DNA of 15,613 nucleotides from CAZDCZ01 sp964504155 (GTDB lineage Bacteria > Bacteroidota > Bacteroidia > Bacteroidales > UBA12077), in the NCBI GenBank assembly GCA_964504155.1, contig CAZDCZ010000068.1:1-15613 (forward strand), read 5' to 3'. The position numbers and the translations under genes are program-made. How positions within the stretch are numbered: the stretch's first letter is position 1; each line of letters begins with the position of its first letter. A model generated the notes under the pieces. That model was given only the letters and a program-made list of their open reading frames with translations. It did no database searches and was not told the origin of the DNA. This document shows positions 7,488 to 14,826 of the stretch, in pieces.

Positions 7488-8450
7488 TTATCTTAATAAT
7501 AGTTTAGTCCCAACAACCGGTTGTTTATCTGTTTCTATATTATTTCTTTCGTATAATTTTCGTAATTTCACACCGTATAACTGAGAAATATTATATATTG
7601 TCTCTCCTTCTTTTACAATATGATACTTATACCTTACATCTGATTTATTGCGTTTTGGTTGTAGAAATAAAATTTGATTCACTTTTAATTCTGAGTTTTT
7701 TTCTAATTCGTTATATCTACCTAATTCCCACGACAGTAAATCAAATTCTTCAGACAAGCTTTCATAAGTATCATTCTTTTTTACAACAATATAATCTATT
7801 CTATTCGTATTAAATATTTTATGTTTATTAATAGAAAAGGAAAAATCATCGGTATCATCTAATTTAATTCTACTAGTATTTATAACAACATTTTCATCGC
7901 TAATAGCATCTGTAATATTATAATCTTTATTATCGAACAGATATAACTTGTTGTCTTCGATAATTTTAATTAACATATTAGCATACCTGTTATTTGTAGC
8001 ATATCCGGCTTTTTGTAATCCTTTAGCCCAAGCCTTATAATTATTCTTTTTTATCTTAAACAAAATTTTATATCGATACCCATTTTTTATAAAATTTGTA
8101 TGATCTTTATACGAATCGTAAACAGAGTTATATTTTCTAAAACATTCTTTTCTTTTATCATCGTCGTGGTATATCTTTTTCCCTTTCCATGCATTATGAC
8201 ATTTCACACCAAAATGATTATTAGCCTTCCTTGCTAATGTGCTATTCCCATTATCGGATTCTAACAACGCTTGAGCCAAAGTAATACTGGCCGGAATTCC
8301 GCTTCTCTTCATTTCTTTAATAGCCAAACTATTATATTTCTTGATATACTCACTCCGTTTGGTATTAGAATAAGTAACATTTGTTATTTGAGTAGTCTTA
8401 CAAGAAATTAATATTAGTGGTATTATATAAATTAATAGTCTTTTATTCAT
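7488..8450 (-). CDS. Glucosaminidase (GH73-like) lipoprotein with LysM repeats
   Basis: This is a predicted peptidoglycan hydrolase cutting glycan strands next to N-acetylglucosamine. I start it at 8450, giving 320 residues, because MNKRLLIYIIPLILISC is a lipoprotein signal with lipobox LISC (Cys17). The longer open frame back to 8540 adds 30 residues that would bury the signal and overlap the divergent cdd start. The glucosaminidase domain spans about 40-170: ITLAQALLESDNGNS with catalytic Glu64, NNHFGVKC, then W-KGLQKAGYATNNRYANMLIKII. A linker leads to two LysM peptidoglycan-binding modules, at about 219-265 (weaker) and 275-319 (clear, YHIVKEGETIYNISQLYGV). The protein should be anchored in a membrane facing the periplasm. 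It is divergent from cdd with a 65-base gap. Confidence 0.92.
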   Translation of the reverse strand: MNKRLLIYIIPLILISCKTTQITNVTYSNTKRSEYIKKYNSLAIKEMKRSGIPASITLAQALLESDNGNSTLARKANNHFGVKCHNAWKGKKIYHDDDKRKECFRKYNSVYDSYKDHTNFIKNGYRYKILFKIKKNNYKAWAKGLQKAGYATNNRYANMLIKIIEDNKLYLFDNKDYNITDAISDENVVINTSRIKLDDTDDFSFSINKHKIFNTNRIDYIVVKKNDTYESLSEEFDLLSWELGRYNELEKNSELKVNQILFLQPKRNKSDVRYKYHIVKEGETIYNISQLYGVKLRKLYERNNIETDKQPVVGTKLLLR

Positions 8451-8515
8451 ATATTTTTTGTTATTTTGAATTTCAGAAATTAAAAATAGAAAATCTAGTT
8501 CAATAATTTGCGAAT

Positions 8516-8998
8516 ATGAAGAAAAAAGAAATAATATCATATTTTATTGAGTATAATTCTACTAGTGAGTTACCCAAAGATGATGCCATGTTAGTTGAGA
8601 AAGCTAAAGAAGCTGCAAAAAAAGCATACGCTCCTTATTCAAAATTTAGTGTCGGGGCTGCTCTATTGCTCGATAATGGAGAAATTATTGAAGGTAATAA
8701 CCAGGAGAATGCAGCCTACCCTTCGGGATTATGTGCCGAAAGAGTGGCGATTTTTTACGCCAATTCAGTTTATCCTAACAATGCAATTAAAGCTATTGCA
8801 ATTACAGCATTAACAGAAAAAGGATATGTTGCTAATCCAATACCACCTTGTGGAGCATGTTTACAAGTAATGCGCGAAAGCGAAAACAGAGCACATAAAT
8901 CTATTAGAGTTATTTTATTTGGAGAGAAAAATATTGCTATTGCCAAAAATATTCAACAATTTCTCCCTATGACTTTTAATAAAGAAATGTTAAAATAA
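8516..8998 (+). CDS. cdd: Cytidine deaminase
   Basis: This zinc enzyme deaminates cytidine and deoxycytidine to uridine and deoxyuridine for pyrimidine salvage. At 160 residues it is the short homotetrameric type, slightly extended at the N end as in Bacteroidota. Zinc ligands are Cys73 in LCAERVAIF with the proton-shuttling Glu75, and Cys112 and Cys115 in PPCGACLQV. The ribose-binding residues Asn62 and Glu64 sit in NNQENAAYPSG, and YAPYSKFSVGAAL is the classical entry motif. It is divergent from the glucosaminidase lipoprotein and convergent with the cyclase gene, so it is probably monocistronic. Confidence 0.96.
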   Translation: MKKKEIISYFIEYNSTSELPKDDAMLVEKAKEAAKKAYAPYSKFSVGAALLLDNGEIIEGNNQENAAYPSGLCAERVAIFYANSVYPNNAIKAIAITALTEKGYVANPIPPCGACLQVMRESENRAHKSIRVILFGEKNIAIAKNIQQFLPMTFNKEMLK

Positions 8999-9039
8999 TT
9001 TTCAACAACATTATATTCGTGTACTTACCTAATTCAGAG

Positions 9040-9154
9040 ATTGATTTTCTTCATCGCCTCATCCCTAAAGGAAGTGAAGAACCTTTAGCTCACGAACTTT
9101 GTGAGTAAAATCAATTTGCTCCCTTTAGGGTTCAGGACAAACAAATTGATTTTC
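9040..9154. repeat. Mosaic of nested direct and inverted repeats between convergent genes
   Basis: AAAATCAATTTG (9107-9118) and CAAATTGATTTT (9142-9153) form a perfect 12-bp inverted repeat. ATTGATTTTC occurs at 9040-9049 and again at 9145-9154. CCCTAAAGG (9063-9071) is inverted at 9122-9130, and CTCAC/GTGAG form a small hairpin at 9089-9105. The arm at 9107 can pair with either outer copy, so two exclusive folds exist. The block is richer in GC than its surroundings and has no coding frame. Its position between the 3' ends of cdd and the cyclase gene suggests a terminator or a dispersed repeat unit. Confidence 0.6.
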
Positions 9155-9196
9155 AACATATGTCTCTTGTAAATAGTTATATAAGCGGACATTCAT

Positions 9197-10420
9197 TTAA
9201 AATTTATTTAATATTTTAATAAATTCCTTATTGGGCATAACACCATTTTTATCTTCAGAATATTCTTCTTTTAATCTATTTACGTAATACATATCAATTT
9301 CACCTTTATTTTTCACTTCAATTTTACCCCTATATGTACAATCGAAATAATCTTTAATAAATTCATATGTACCTCCCGAAACATTAACTTTTTTAGTTTC
9401 ACAAGCATCTTGTAAGCGACTCGCAGTATTTACAGTGTCGCCCCAGATATCATAAGCAAATTTCTTTTTACCTATAACTCCGGCTATAACTTCTCCGGTA
9501 TGTATACCAACTCTTGCCTCCCAAACCGGTTCGTTTTTCTCTTGTTTTTCTAAAGAATATGTTCTCATAAACTCTTGAATTTGCAAACCTGCAAGAACAA
9601 TATCTATAGGATTACTCTTATTTCTAAGAGGCAATCCTCCTGCACACATATAAGCATCACCTATTGTTTTTATTTTTTCTATATAATGTTCATCAATAAT
9701 ATTATCGAATTTTTCAAAATAAATATTCAATTCTTTAATTAATTCCTGTGTAGATAAAATCTCTGCAAGTTTTGTAAAATCTTTAAAATCAGCAAATAAT
9801 ACTGATACCATTCTGTAATTTTTCGATTTAGCAAATCCTTTTTTCTTTAATTGTTCTGCGATTTCAAAAGGCAAGATATTTAAAAGTAATTTATCTGATT
9901 TCTTTTTTTGTTCTTCTATATACTCTTTTTGTTTTCCAATTTCTACTCTTTGATTTTCTAACAACTCATTAGTTTTTTCTAGTTTCTGCATAAGCAATAA
10001 AAGATGTTCATTTTTTGCTTCTAGACTTTCTTCTATCGCTTTTAATTTCGATATATCTGATTCTACAGCAATATATCGAACTATTTCTTTCTGCTTATTT
10101 ATTACCGGAGTAAGAGTTGTTTGTATCCATTTTTTTTCATCAGATTTTGTTATCCAAGAATTTTCATAAACAATACTCTCTCTCTCTCTCTTGCATTTTT
10201 CAATAGCATCAAGCAATTTAGAACTCCCATCTAATTTTAAAATATTCCCGAAAAATCTCTCTTTAAATTCTTTTAAAGTATATCCATACATTTTCTCAAA
10301 ACCCCTATTAACCCATTCAATTTCTCCGGCTTTATTCAAAATAATTACACTATTATCAGTTTTACTAACAATAATAGATAAATCAATTAATTGTTCTTGT
10401 TCTTTAGAAAAATCACTCAT
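9197..10420 (-). CDS. PAS domain / coiled-coil / class III adenylate cyclase
   Basis: This is a predicted soluble cyclase making cAMP from ATP in response to a PAS-sensed signal. Residues about 11-127 form the PAS domain (IILNKAGEIEWVNRGFEKMYGY, then the PAC segment ending RYIAVESDIS). A coiled coil (about 125-178) leads into LLLNILPFEIAEQL, the usual cyclase linker. The catalytic domain (about 203-383) keeps the metal aspartates Asp211 (VLFADFKDFT) and Asp255 (TIGDAYM). Lys251 (EKIKTIGD) and Asp324 (YDIWGDTVN) are the adenine-specifying pair; guanylate cyclases have Glu and Cys. Asn331 and Arg335 (TVNTASR) stabilise the transition state. All residues of an active homodimer are present. There are no membrane segments. 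The coding strand carries an (AG)8 tract over residues 78-82. It is the second minus-strand gene after the aldehyde dehydrogenase, with a 120-base gap. Confidence 0.93.
   Translation of the reverse strand: MSDFSKEQEQLIDLSIIVSKTDNSVIILNKAGEIEWVNRGFEKMYGYTLKEFKERFFGNILKLDGSSKLLDAIEKCKRERESIVYENSWITKSDEKKWIQTTLTPVINKQKEIVRYIAVESDISKLKAIEESLEAKNEHLLLLMQKLEKTNELLENQRVEIGKQKEYIEEQKKKSDKLLLNILPFEIAEQLKKKGFAKSKNYRMVSVLFADFKDFTKLAEILSTQELIKELNIYFEKFDNIIDEHYIEKIKTIGDAYMCAGGLPLRNKSNPIDIVLAGLQIQEFMRTYSLEKQEKNEPVWEARVGIHTGEVIAGVIGKKKFAYDIWGDTVNTASRLQDACETKKVNVSGGTYEFIKDYFDCTYRGKIEVKNKGEIDMYYVNRLKEEYSEDKNGVMPNKEFIKILNKF
10176..10191. repeat. (CT)8 dinucleotide tract inside the cyclase gene
   Basis: Eight uninterrupted CT units on the plus strand are (AG)8 in the coding strand and encode part of KRERES in the PAS domain. 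Loss or gain of one unit would shift the frame and remove the whole catalytic domain. Such tracts can be sites of slippage, but nothing in a single sequence shows that it varies. Confidence 0.85.
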
Positions 10421-10540
10421 ATACTTCTCTCTATTCTAATAAAATATATTAAATAAACTATAACATTTATATGTTAAATATCTCTTAAAAGTAATTTTTT
10501 TTATCTATTTATAAGAATATCTATTAACAAATTTCAATAT
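10421..10540. other. Intergenic gap between the aldehyde dehydrogenase and cyclase genes
   Basis: Both flanking genes are on the minus strand. The only structure I see is a 6-bp inverted repeat, TAACAT/ATGTTA, at 10461-10476, without an adjacent U tract. No consensus -7 element is visible, so whether the cyclase gene has its own promoter is open. Confidence 0.4.
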
Positions 10541-11923
10541 TTACTTCAAAATCATTTTCAATAACTTATATTTTAGTTTCGAATATGGGGCATATCTAAC
10601 CGAGGGATCGTAAATATTCGATTTTTTAATAATTGAACGTTTGTGCGAGAATGTTTCGAAACTATATTTTCCATGATATTGCCCAAATCCGCTATTACCT
10701 ACTCCCCCAAATGGAAGTTTATTATTAGCAATATGCATAATAACCTCGTTAATACAACATCCTCCCGATGATGTTTTATAAAGTATCTCTTTTTGTTTTT
10801 TCCTACTATTCGAAAAATAATATAATGCTAAAGGTTTTGATCTTTCATTAACAAAATTAATTACATCGGTTAATTCGGCAAATTCTAAAACAGGCAAAAT
10901 CGGACCAAATATTTCTTCCTGCATAACTTCCGATTCAGGTTTTATATCGGTTAAAATTGTAGGAGAAAAGTATTTCGTGCTTTCGTGATATTTACCTCCA
11001 TAATACACATTAACACCATTTAATAATTTTGCTAATCTAACAATATTTTTCTCTGTGGAAATTCGAGGATAATATTCACTATTGTTTTCATTGTTTCCAA
11101 AAAACAATTTAATATTATTTACAAATTGCTCAAGAAATTCATTTTTAACATCCTTATGTACAAGAAGATAATCGGGAGCAATGCATGTCTGACCTGCATT
11201 AAGAAATTTTCCCCAAGCTATTCTTTTAGCTGCCAATTTTATGTTAGCATTTTTATCGACAATTACAGGACTTTTCCCTCCTAGTTCCAATGATACAGGA
11301 GTAAGAAATTTTGCAGCTTTTTCCATTACAATCTTGCCAACTACCGGACTACCTGTAAAAAATATATAATCCCATTTTTCTTTAAGCAAAGCCTGATTCA
11401 CATCTCTTCCTCCCTGATAAAATGCAATATATTCTTCATCGAAAAATTCTCGAATCATTTCTTCCATAACTTTTGCAATATTGCTTGTATATTGCGATGG
11501 TTTTAAAGTTACACAATTACCTGTTGCTATGGCACCTACCAATGGATTTATTAATAACTGAAACGGATAATTCCATGGAGCAATAATTAAAATCTGCCCA
11601 TAAGGTTGATGATAAATATAACTTTTCGACCAAAAATGGACTAGCTGGCGTGTTCCTACTTTTTTTGGTTTTGCCCAACTTTTTACTTTTTTAATATGTA
11701 AATTAATTTCTTCTAATACAATTCCTATTTCTGAAGCATAAGATTCAAACTTTGATTTATGAAGGTCTTTATATAAAGCATCATAGATTTTATCTTCATA
11801 TTTTATTATTGCATTTTTTAAAGTCTTAAGCGCAATAATTCTGTACTTAATATCTTTAGTTTTATGTGTATAAAAAAAATCTTTTTGCTTTTTATGATTT
11901 TGGGAAAGTTCTTGTATTTCCAT
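10541..11923 (-). CDS. Aldehyde dehydrogenase, class 3-like
   Basis: This is an NAD(P)-dependent enzyme oxidising an aldehyde to the carboxylic acid. The length (460 residues) and layout fit the class 3 / fatty-aldehyde group rather than the roughly 490-residue classes. IAPWNYPFQLL holds Asn118, which stabilises the intermediate. FFTGSPVVGKIVM (188-200) is the nucleotide-binding turn, VSLELGGKSPVIV carries the general base Glu213, and LNAGQTCIAPDYLL carries the nucleophile Cys247. EEIFGPILPVLEF and the C-terminal PFGGVGNSGFGQYHGKYSFETFSHKRSI are also typical. Substrate cannot be read from sequence; long-chain or aromatic aldehydes are usual for the group. No signal peptide or clear C-terminal membrane anchor is seen. 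Its upstream region contains the large inverted repeat at 12007-12103. Confidence 0.94.
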   Translation of the reverse strand: MEIQELSQNHKKQKDFFYTHKTKDIKYRIIALKTLKNAIIKYEDKIYDALYKDLHKSKFESYASEIGIVLEEINLHIKKVKSWAKPKKVGTRQLVHFWSKSYIYHQPYGQILIIAPWNYPFQLLINPLVGAIATGNCVTLKPSQYTSNIAKVMEEMIREFFDEEYIAFYQGGRDVNQALLKEKWDYIFFTGSPVVGKIVMEKAAKFLTPVSLELGGKSPVIVDKNANIKLAAKRIAWGKFLNAGQTCIAPDYLLVHKDVKNEFLEQFVNNIKLFFGNNENNSEYYPRISTEKNIVRLAKLLNGVNVYYGGKYHESTKYFSPTILTDIKPESEVMQEEIFGPILPVLEFAELTDVINFVNERSKPLALYYFSNSRKKQKEILYKTSSGGCCINEVIMHIANNKLPFGGVGNSGFGQYHGKYSFETFSHKRSIIKKSNIYDPSVRYAPYSKLKYKLLKMILK

Positions 11924-12006
11924 ATTCTAATTTTCAGTGATTTTTCTAAAATATTTCCTAATTATAATTTAGTAATATAATATATTAATACTTTGCTAAA
12001 AATACT

Positions 12007-12103
12007 AATAATATCGTTGTAGTTCAATTTCTTAAGGAATTTATAACATTTTCGAAACTACTCCTATACTAATAATTCGCAATTCAATTACAACGATATT
12101 ATT
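12007..12103. repeat. Inverted repeat with 23-base arms, 51-base spacer
   Basis: The outer 15 bases of each arm are perfect inverted copies (AATAATATCGTTGTA at 12007-12021, TACAACGATATTATT at 12089-12103). Homology continues inward to 12029 and 12081, giving 21 of 23 identical positions. The spacer 12030-12080 holds CGAAACTA, which reads TAGTTTCG on the minus strand, one mismatch from a -7 element directed at the aldehyde dehydrogenase gene. As RNA it would form a long hairpin. It could be a terminator or leader structure, a MITE-like remnant, or a small invertible segment. No flanking target duplication is evident and no recombinase gene lies in the window. Confidence 0.75.
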
Positions 12104-12258
12104 TCTCACTTATTCCTGTATTTATATTTTATTACAATGCAAAACATATAGAAAACCTTTTTAAACAACAAGAAATTCAGCTTTAATTATACGCTTCTTA
12201 CAAAAACAGAATCATAAATATATACTTTATTGCAAACCATTATATCAAATTATTATCG

Positions 12259-12279
12259 AAAAATATTATTAATATTTTT
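12259..12279. repeat. AT-only palindrome
   Basis: AAAAATATT and AATATTTTT are perfect 9-bp arms around ATT. The composition is pure A/T in an AT-rich spacer, so function is doubtful; it could act as a weak terminator or simply be a flexible site. Confidence 0.3.
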
Positions 12280-12463
12280 ATTGTAAATATATTAATAAAT
12301 TCATTTTCTTGCTTTCAAGTATCCGCTAATCAATTAAAAATCAGTTTATTTTTCTATATTCGGAATAAATAATTTAGAAATTTTAAAATATTTATGTACA
12401 TTTATTCTTTTAAATTAAATACTAAATAATTAAAATCTAGAAAAAAAAGATTAAACATATAAA

Positions 12464-12476
12464 TTGTTATTAACAA
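12464..12476. promoter_or_regulatory. Small palindrome upstream of the phosphatase operon
   Basis: TTGTTA and TAACAA flank a single T, giving a 13-bp palindrome 57 bases before the ATG at 12534. The size and symmetry would suit a dimeric regulator, but nothing else supports this. Confidence 0.2.
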
Positions 12477-12533
12477 CAAAATAACTAAATTGCTAAGATT
12501 CTCATTTTTGAAATAAAAAACATATTTATTAAT

Positions 12534-14279
12534 ATGCTAAAAGTTAATACTAAGATTCTACTAATACTATCATGCTTTGTTTTTCTTTCGACATTACTAT
12601 TTTCTCAAACTTTATCGAAAAAAAATCAACAAAAATTAGATGAATATAACCTAGAAATTAATAAAAATAAAAATAATTTAAATTATGAAATAAATTACCT
12701 TAACAAAGCGGCATTTCTCTGTTGGAACAATCAATTAAATAAAAAGGCTTTAGAATATTTTAATTTATCATTAGAAAAAAATAAAAAAGTTAAAAATACC
12801 AATGGGATAAAATCAGTATATTATTATATAGGGATGATTCAATATGAACTATCTGATTACGACAAAGCTATTTTATCTTTTTCTGAAGGAATAAAACTAA
12901 GCAAACAATTAGAAAATAAAAATAGTACTATCTCGGGTTTAACTAATCTTGCTCAAGCATATTCCGAAATTGGCAATTACAATGAGTCTATATTAAAATC
13001 TGAAGAAGCATTGAATATTGCTAAAGAACTTAATAATTTAACATTTATTAGAAAATGCTATGGATTAATTGCCGAAAATTATCAAAAATTAGGAAATTCA
13101 ACGAAAAGCATAGAATATTTTGATTTATTTGCTTCAATAGATAAGCATATAAAAAATCAAGAAATAAGCAATATTAAAACAGAATCGAAGAATCAGATTA
13201 CAAAAGCAAATCAAGACAAACAAAAAACAGAAAAAGAACTTAAATCGCAAACTTACAAATTAGAAGAAACACAAGATTCTCTTTCTATAATTGAGAAAAT
13301 TAGTAAAGAAAGAAAGATGCAACTTGAGATAAAAGATCTTCAAATAAGAGAACAAGATGCAAAACTTAAATTTGAACGTTTACTACGAAATATTTTTATT
13401 TATGGTTTTTTTATTATCTTATTCTTCTCTGCAATATTATTACGATTATATAGAAATAACAAAAAACAAAGAATTCATATCGAGAAACAAAGAGACACCT
13501 TAAATACACAAAACAAAAAAATTAATTCAAGCATTAATTACGCTCAAAATATACAACAAGCAATACTCCCCAAAAGCTCTACTATTTCAGATGTCTTTAA
13601 TATGTTTATAATATATCGCCCGAAAGATATTGTTTCCGGAGATTTTTATTGGTTTAATAAAGTAAACAACAGAACAATTGTTGCCGTTATTGATTGTACC
13701 GGACATGGTGTTTCTGGGGCATTTATGTCGATGATAGGCAATTCTATTTTAAATGAGATAATTCTCGAAAAGAAAATAACAGATCCTGCACAAATCCTTA
13801 CTCTTTTAAATAAAGAGATAATAAAAGCTCTAAAACAAACAGAAACAGAAAATACTGATGGCATGGATGTTTGTATTATTTCTGCTAAAAAGCAAGATAC
13901 TAACTATAACATTCTCTTTTCCGGAGCTAAACGACCTTTATACAAATATAACAGCTCCGGCAATTCAATAGAAATTATTAAAGGAGATAGATTAACAATA
14001 GGAGGAAAAAATATAAACAATAATGAGAAAATATTTACAAATCATAAAATCGCTATTAAGAAAGATGATATCTTATTTTTATCATCTGATGGGATTATCG
14101 ATCAAAATAATAATTCCAGAAAACGATTTGGAAGCAAGAAACTTATTAATATATTAGAAGAAAATATTAATGAGCCTATGGGCGAAATTAAGAATATTCT
14201 AGAAACAGAATTAGATAACTTTCAAAAAGATGAAGAACAAAGAGACGACATTACATTTTTAGGCATAAAAGCAATTTGA
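12534..14279 (+). CDS. TPR-containing SpoIIE-family PP2C phosphatase (SiaA-like role)
   Basis: This is a membrane-bound sensor phosphatase predicted to dephosphorylate the SiaC-like protein encoded two genes downstream. Residues 1-25 form a signal peptide (LLILSCFVFLSTLLFSQ). TPR repeats follow from about 55 to 205, e.g. YYYIGMIQYELSDYDKAILS and NLAQAYSEIGNYNESILK. A coiled coil (about 215-283), one membrane helix (about 286-305) and a second short coiled coil (about 308-335) lead to the phosphatase domain (about 336-581). Metal-binding aspartates are Asp370 (SGDFYW), Asp387 (VIDCTGHG), Asp443 (DGMDVCI), Asp519 (SSDG) and the Asp pair 571-572 (QRDDITFL), all of which fit an active enzyme. The TPR part should face the periplasm and the phosphatase the cytoplasm. 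Pseudomonas SiaA instead has a different periplasmic sensor. The gene lies seven bases before the kinase gene, so it starts an operon. Confidence 0.93.
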   Translation: MLKVNTKILLILSCFVFLSTLLFSQTLSKKNQQKLDEYNLEINKNKNNLNYEINYLNKAAFLCWNNQLNKKALEYFNLSLEKNKKVKNTNGIKSVYYYIGMIQYELSDYDKAILSFSEGIKLSKQLENKNSTISGLTNLAQAYSEIGNYNESILKSEEALNIAKELNNLTFIRKCYGLIAENYQKLGNSTKSIEYFDLFASIDKHIKNQEISNIKTESKNQITKANQDKQKTEKELKSQTYKLEETQDSLSIIEKISKERKMQLEIKDLQIREQDAKLKFERLLRNIFIYGFFIILFFSAILLRLYRNNKKQRIHIEKQRDTLNTQNKKINSSINYAQNIQQAILPKSSTISDVFNMFIIYRPKDIVSGDFYWFNKVNNRTIVAVIDCTGHGVSGAFMSMIGNSILNEIILEKKITDPAQILTLLNKEIIKALKQTETENTDGMDVCIISAKKQDTNYNILFSGAKRPLYKYNSSGNSIEIIKGDRLTIGGKNINNNEKIFTNHKIAIKKDDILFLSSDGIIDQNNNSRKRFGSKKLINILEENINEPMGEIKNILETELDNFQKDEEQRDDITFLGIKAI

Positions 14280-14286
14280 AAATTCA

Positions 14287-14814
14287 ATGATAAGTGATAA
14301 TATGAGAAACGAAACTTTTGATAAAACAATTTTTGCATACGAAGGTCCATTTTTTATTGAATTATTGGCTGTATTTGGAAATTCAATAAAATCTATTACA
14401 AAGCATTACCCAAATTCAAAATCTAAATTATTCAAAATATTTATCGAACTTTCACAAAATGTTGCTAACTATTCAGAAAAAAAACATGAATTTAATAATG
14501 GGAATAAAATAGGAATCGGGAAATTATTGCTTGAAGAAAAAAATGATGCTTTTTATTTTACTACAAAAAATTTAGTTTTAAATAACCATAGTAAAATTTT
14601 AGCTGAACGTTGCAATTTTATCAATAATTCTGACAGCAAAAACCTCAGAAAACTCAAACGAGAACAAAGATTAAACGCCCCCGGAGAAAAATATGGAGCA
14701 AGAATTGGATTAATACATGCTGTAATCTTATCAAAAAACCCTTTAAGTTTTTCTGTAGAAAATTACAATGATAAAAAATCATTTTTTACTATTACAACTA
14801 AAATCGAAAAATAA
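14287..14814 (+). CDS. siaB: SiaB-family protein kinase
   Basis: This is a small (175-residue) cytoplasmic kinase of the GHKL/anti-sigma-factor-like fold, expected to phosphorylate the SiaC-family protein encoded next to it. The N box is visible as FIELSQNVANYSE (52-64), with Glu54 and Asn58 as the likely Mg-ATP residues. YGARIGLIHA (136-145) corresponds to the glycine-containing lid segment. KIGIGKLLLEEKNDAFYFTTKN forms the central strands. In Pseudomonas aeruginosa, SiaB phosphorylates SiaC on Thr and SiaA removes the phosphate; the same arrangement is inferred here from gene order. An alternative start at Met6 (14302) is possible; the first ATG is only seven bases after the phosphatase stop, consistent with translational coupling. 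Confidence 0.92.
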   Translation: MISDNMRNETFDKTIFAYEGPFFIELLAVFGNSIKSITKHYPNSKSKLFKIFIELSQNVANYSEKKHEFNNGNKIGIGKLLLEEKNDAFYFTTKNLVLNNHSKILAERCNFINNSDSKNLRKLKREQRLNAPGEKYGARIGLIHAVILSKNPLSFSVENYNDKKSFFTITTKIEK

Positions 14815-14826
14815 AAATATTATAAT

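Larger units (their letters stand above)
11924..12533. other. 610-base divergent intergenic region
   Basis: This region lies between the start of the leftward aldehyde dehydrogenase gene and the start of the rightward phosphatase operon. It is very AT-rich and has no credible coding frame. It contains the large inverted repeat at 12007-12103, an AT-only hairpin at 12259-12279 and a small palindrome at 12464-12476. No perfect -33/-7 pair is visible for either gene. The nearest are TATTTATG at 12389-12396 and CATTTTTG at 12503-12510 (plus), and TAGTTTCG at 12053-12060 (minus), each one mismatch from TAnnTTTG. Confidence 0.6.

Noticed and set aside
8999..9014. 16-base exact match TTTTCAACAACATTAT, also at 15493-15508
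   Set aside because: In DNA this AT-rich, one 16-base match in 15.6 kb is not far from chance, and the flanks are unrelated.
9197..10420. Guanylate cyclase as the activity of the PAS-cyclase
   Set aside because: The specificity positions are Lys251 and Asp324, the adenylate pattern, rather than Glu and Cys.
12007..12103. Resemblance of the arms (GTTGTAG..., ...TACAAC) to type II CRISPR repeat ends
   Set aside because: There is a single inverted pair, no regularly spaced direct repeats and no cas gene in the window.
12007..12103. Integron attC site
   Set aside because: The arm orientation is the reverse of the attC consensus (which starts RYYYAAC and ends GTTRRRY), and there is no integrase or cassette array.
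12187..12240. Short minus-strand frame beginning MVCNKVYIYDS in the intergenic region
   Set aside because: It is only 17 residues, has no supporting start signals, and the continuation shows no recognisable protein.
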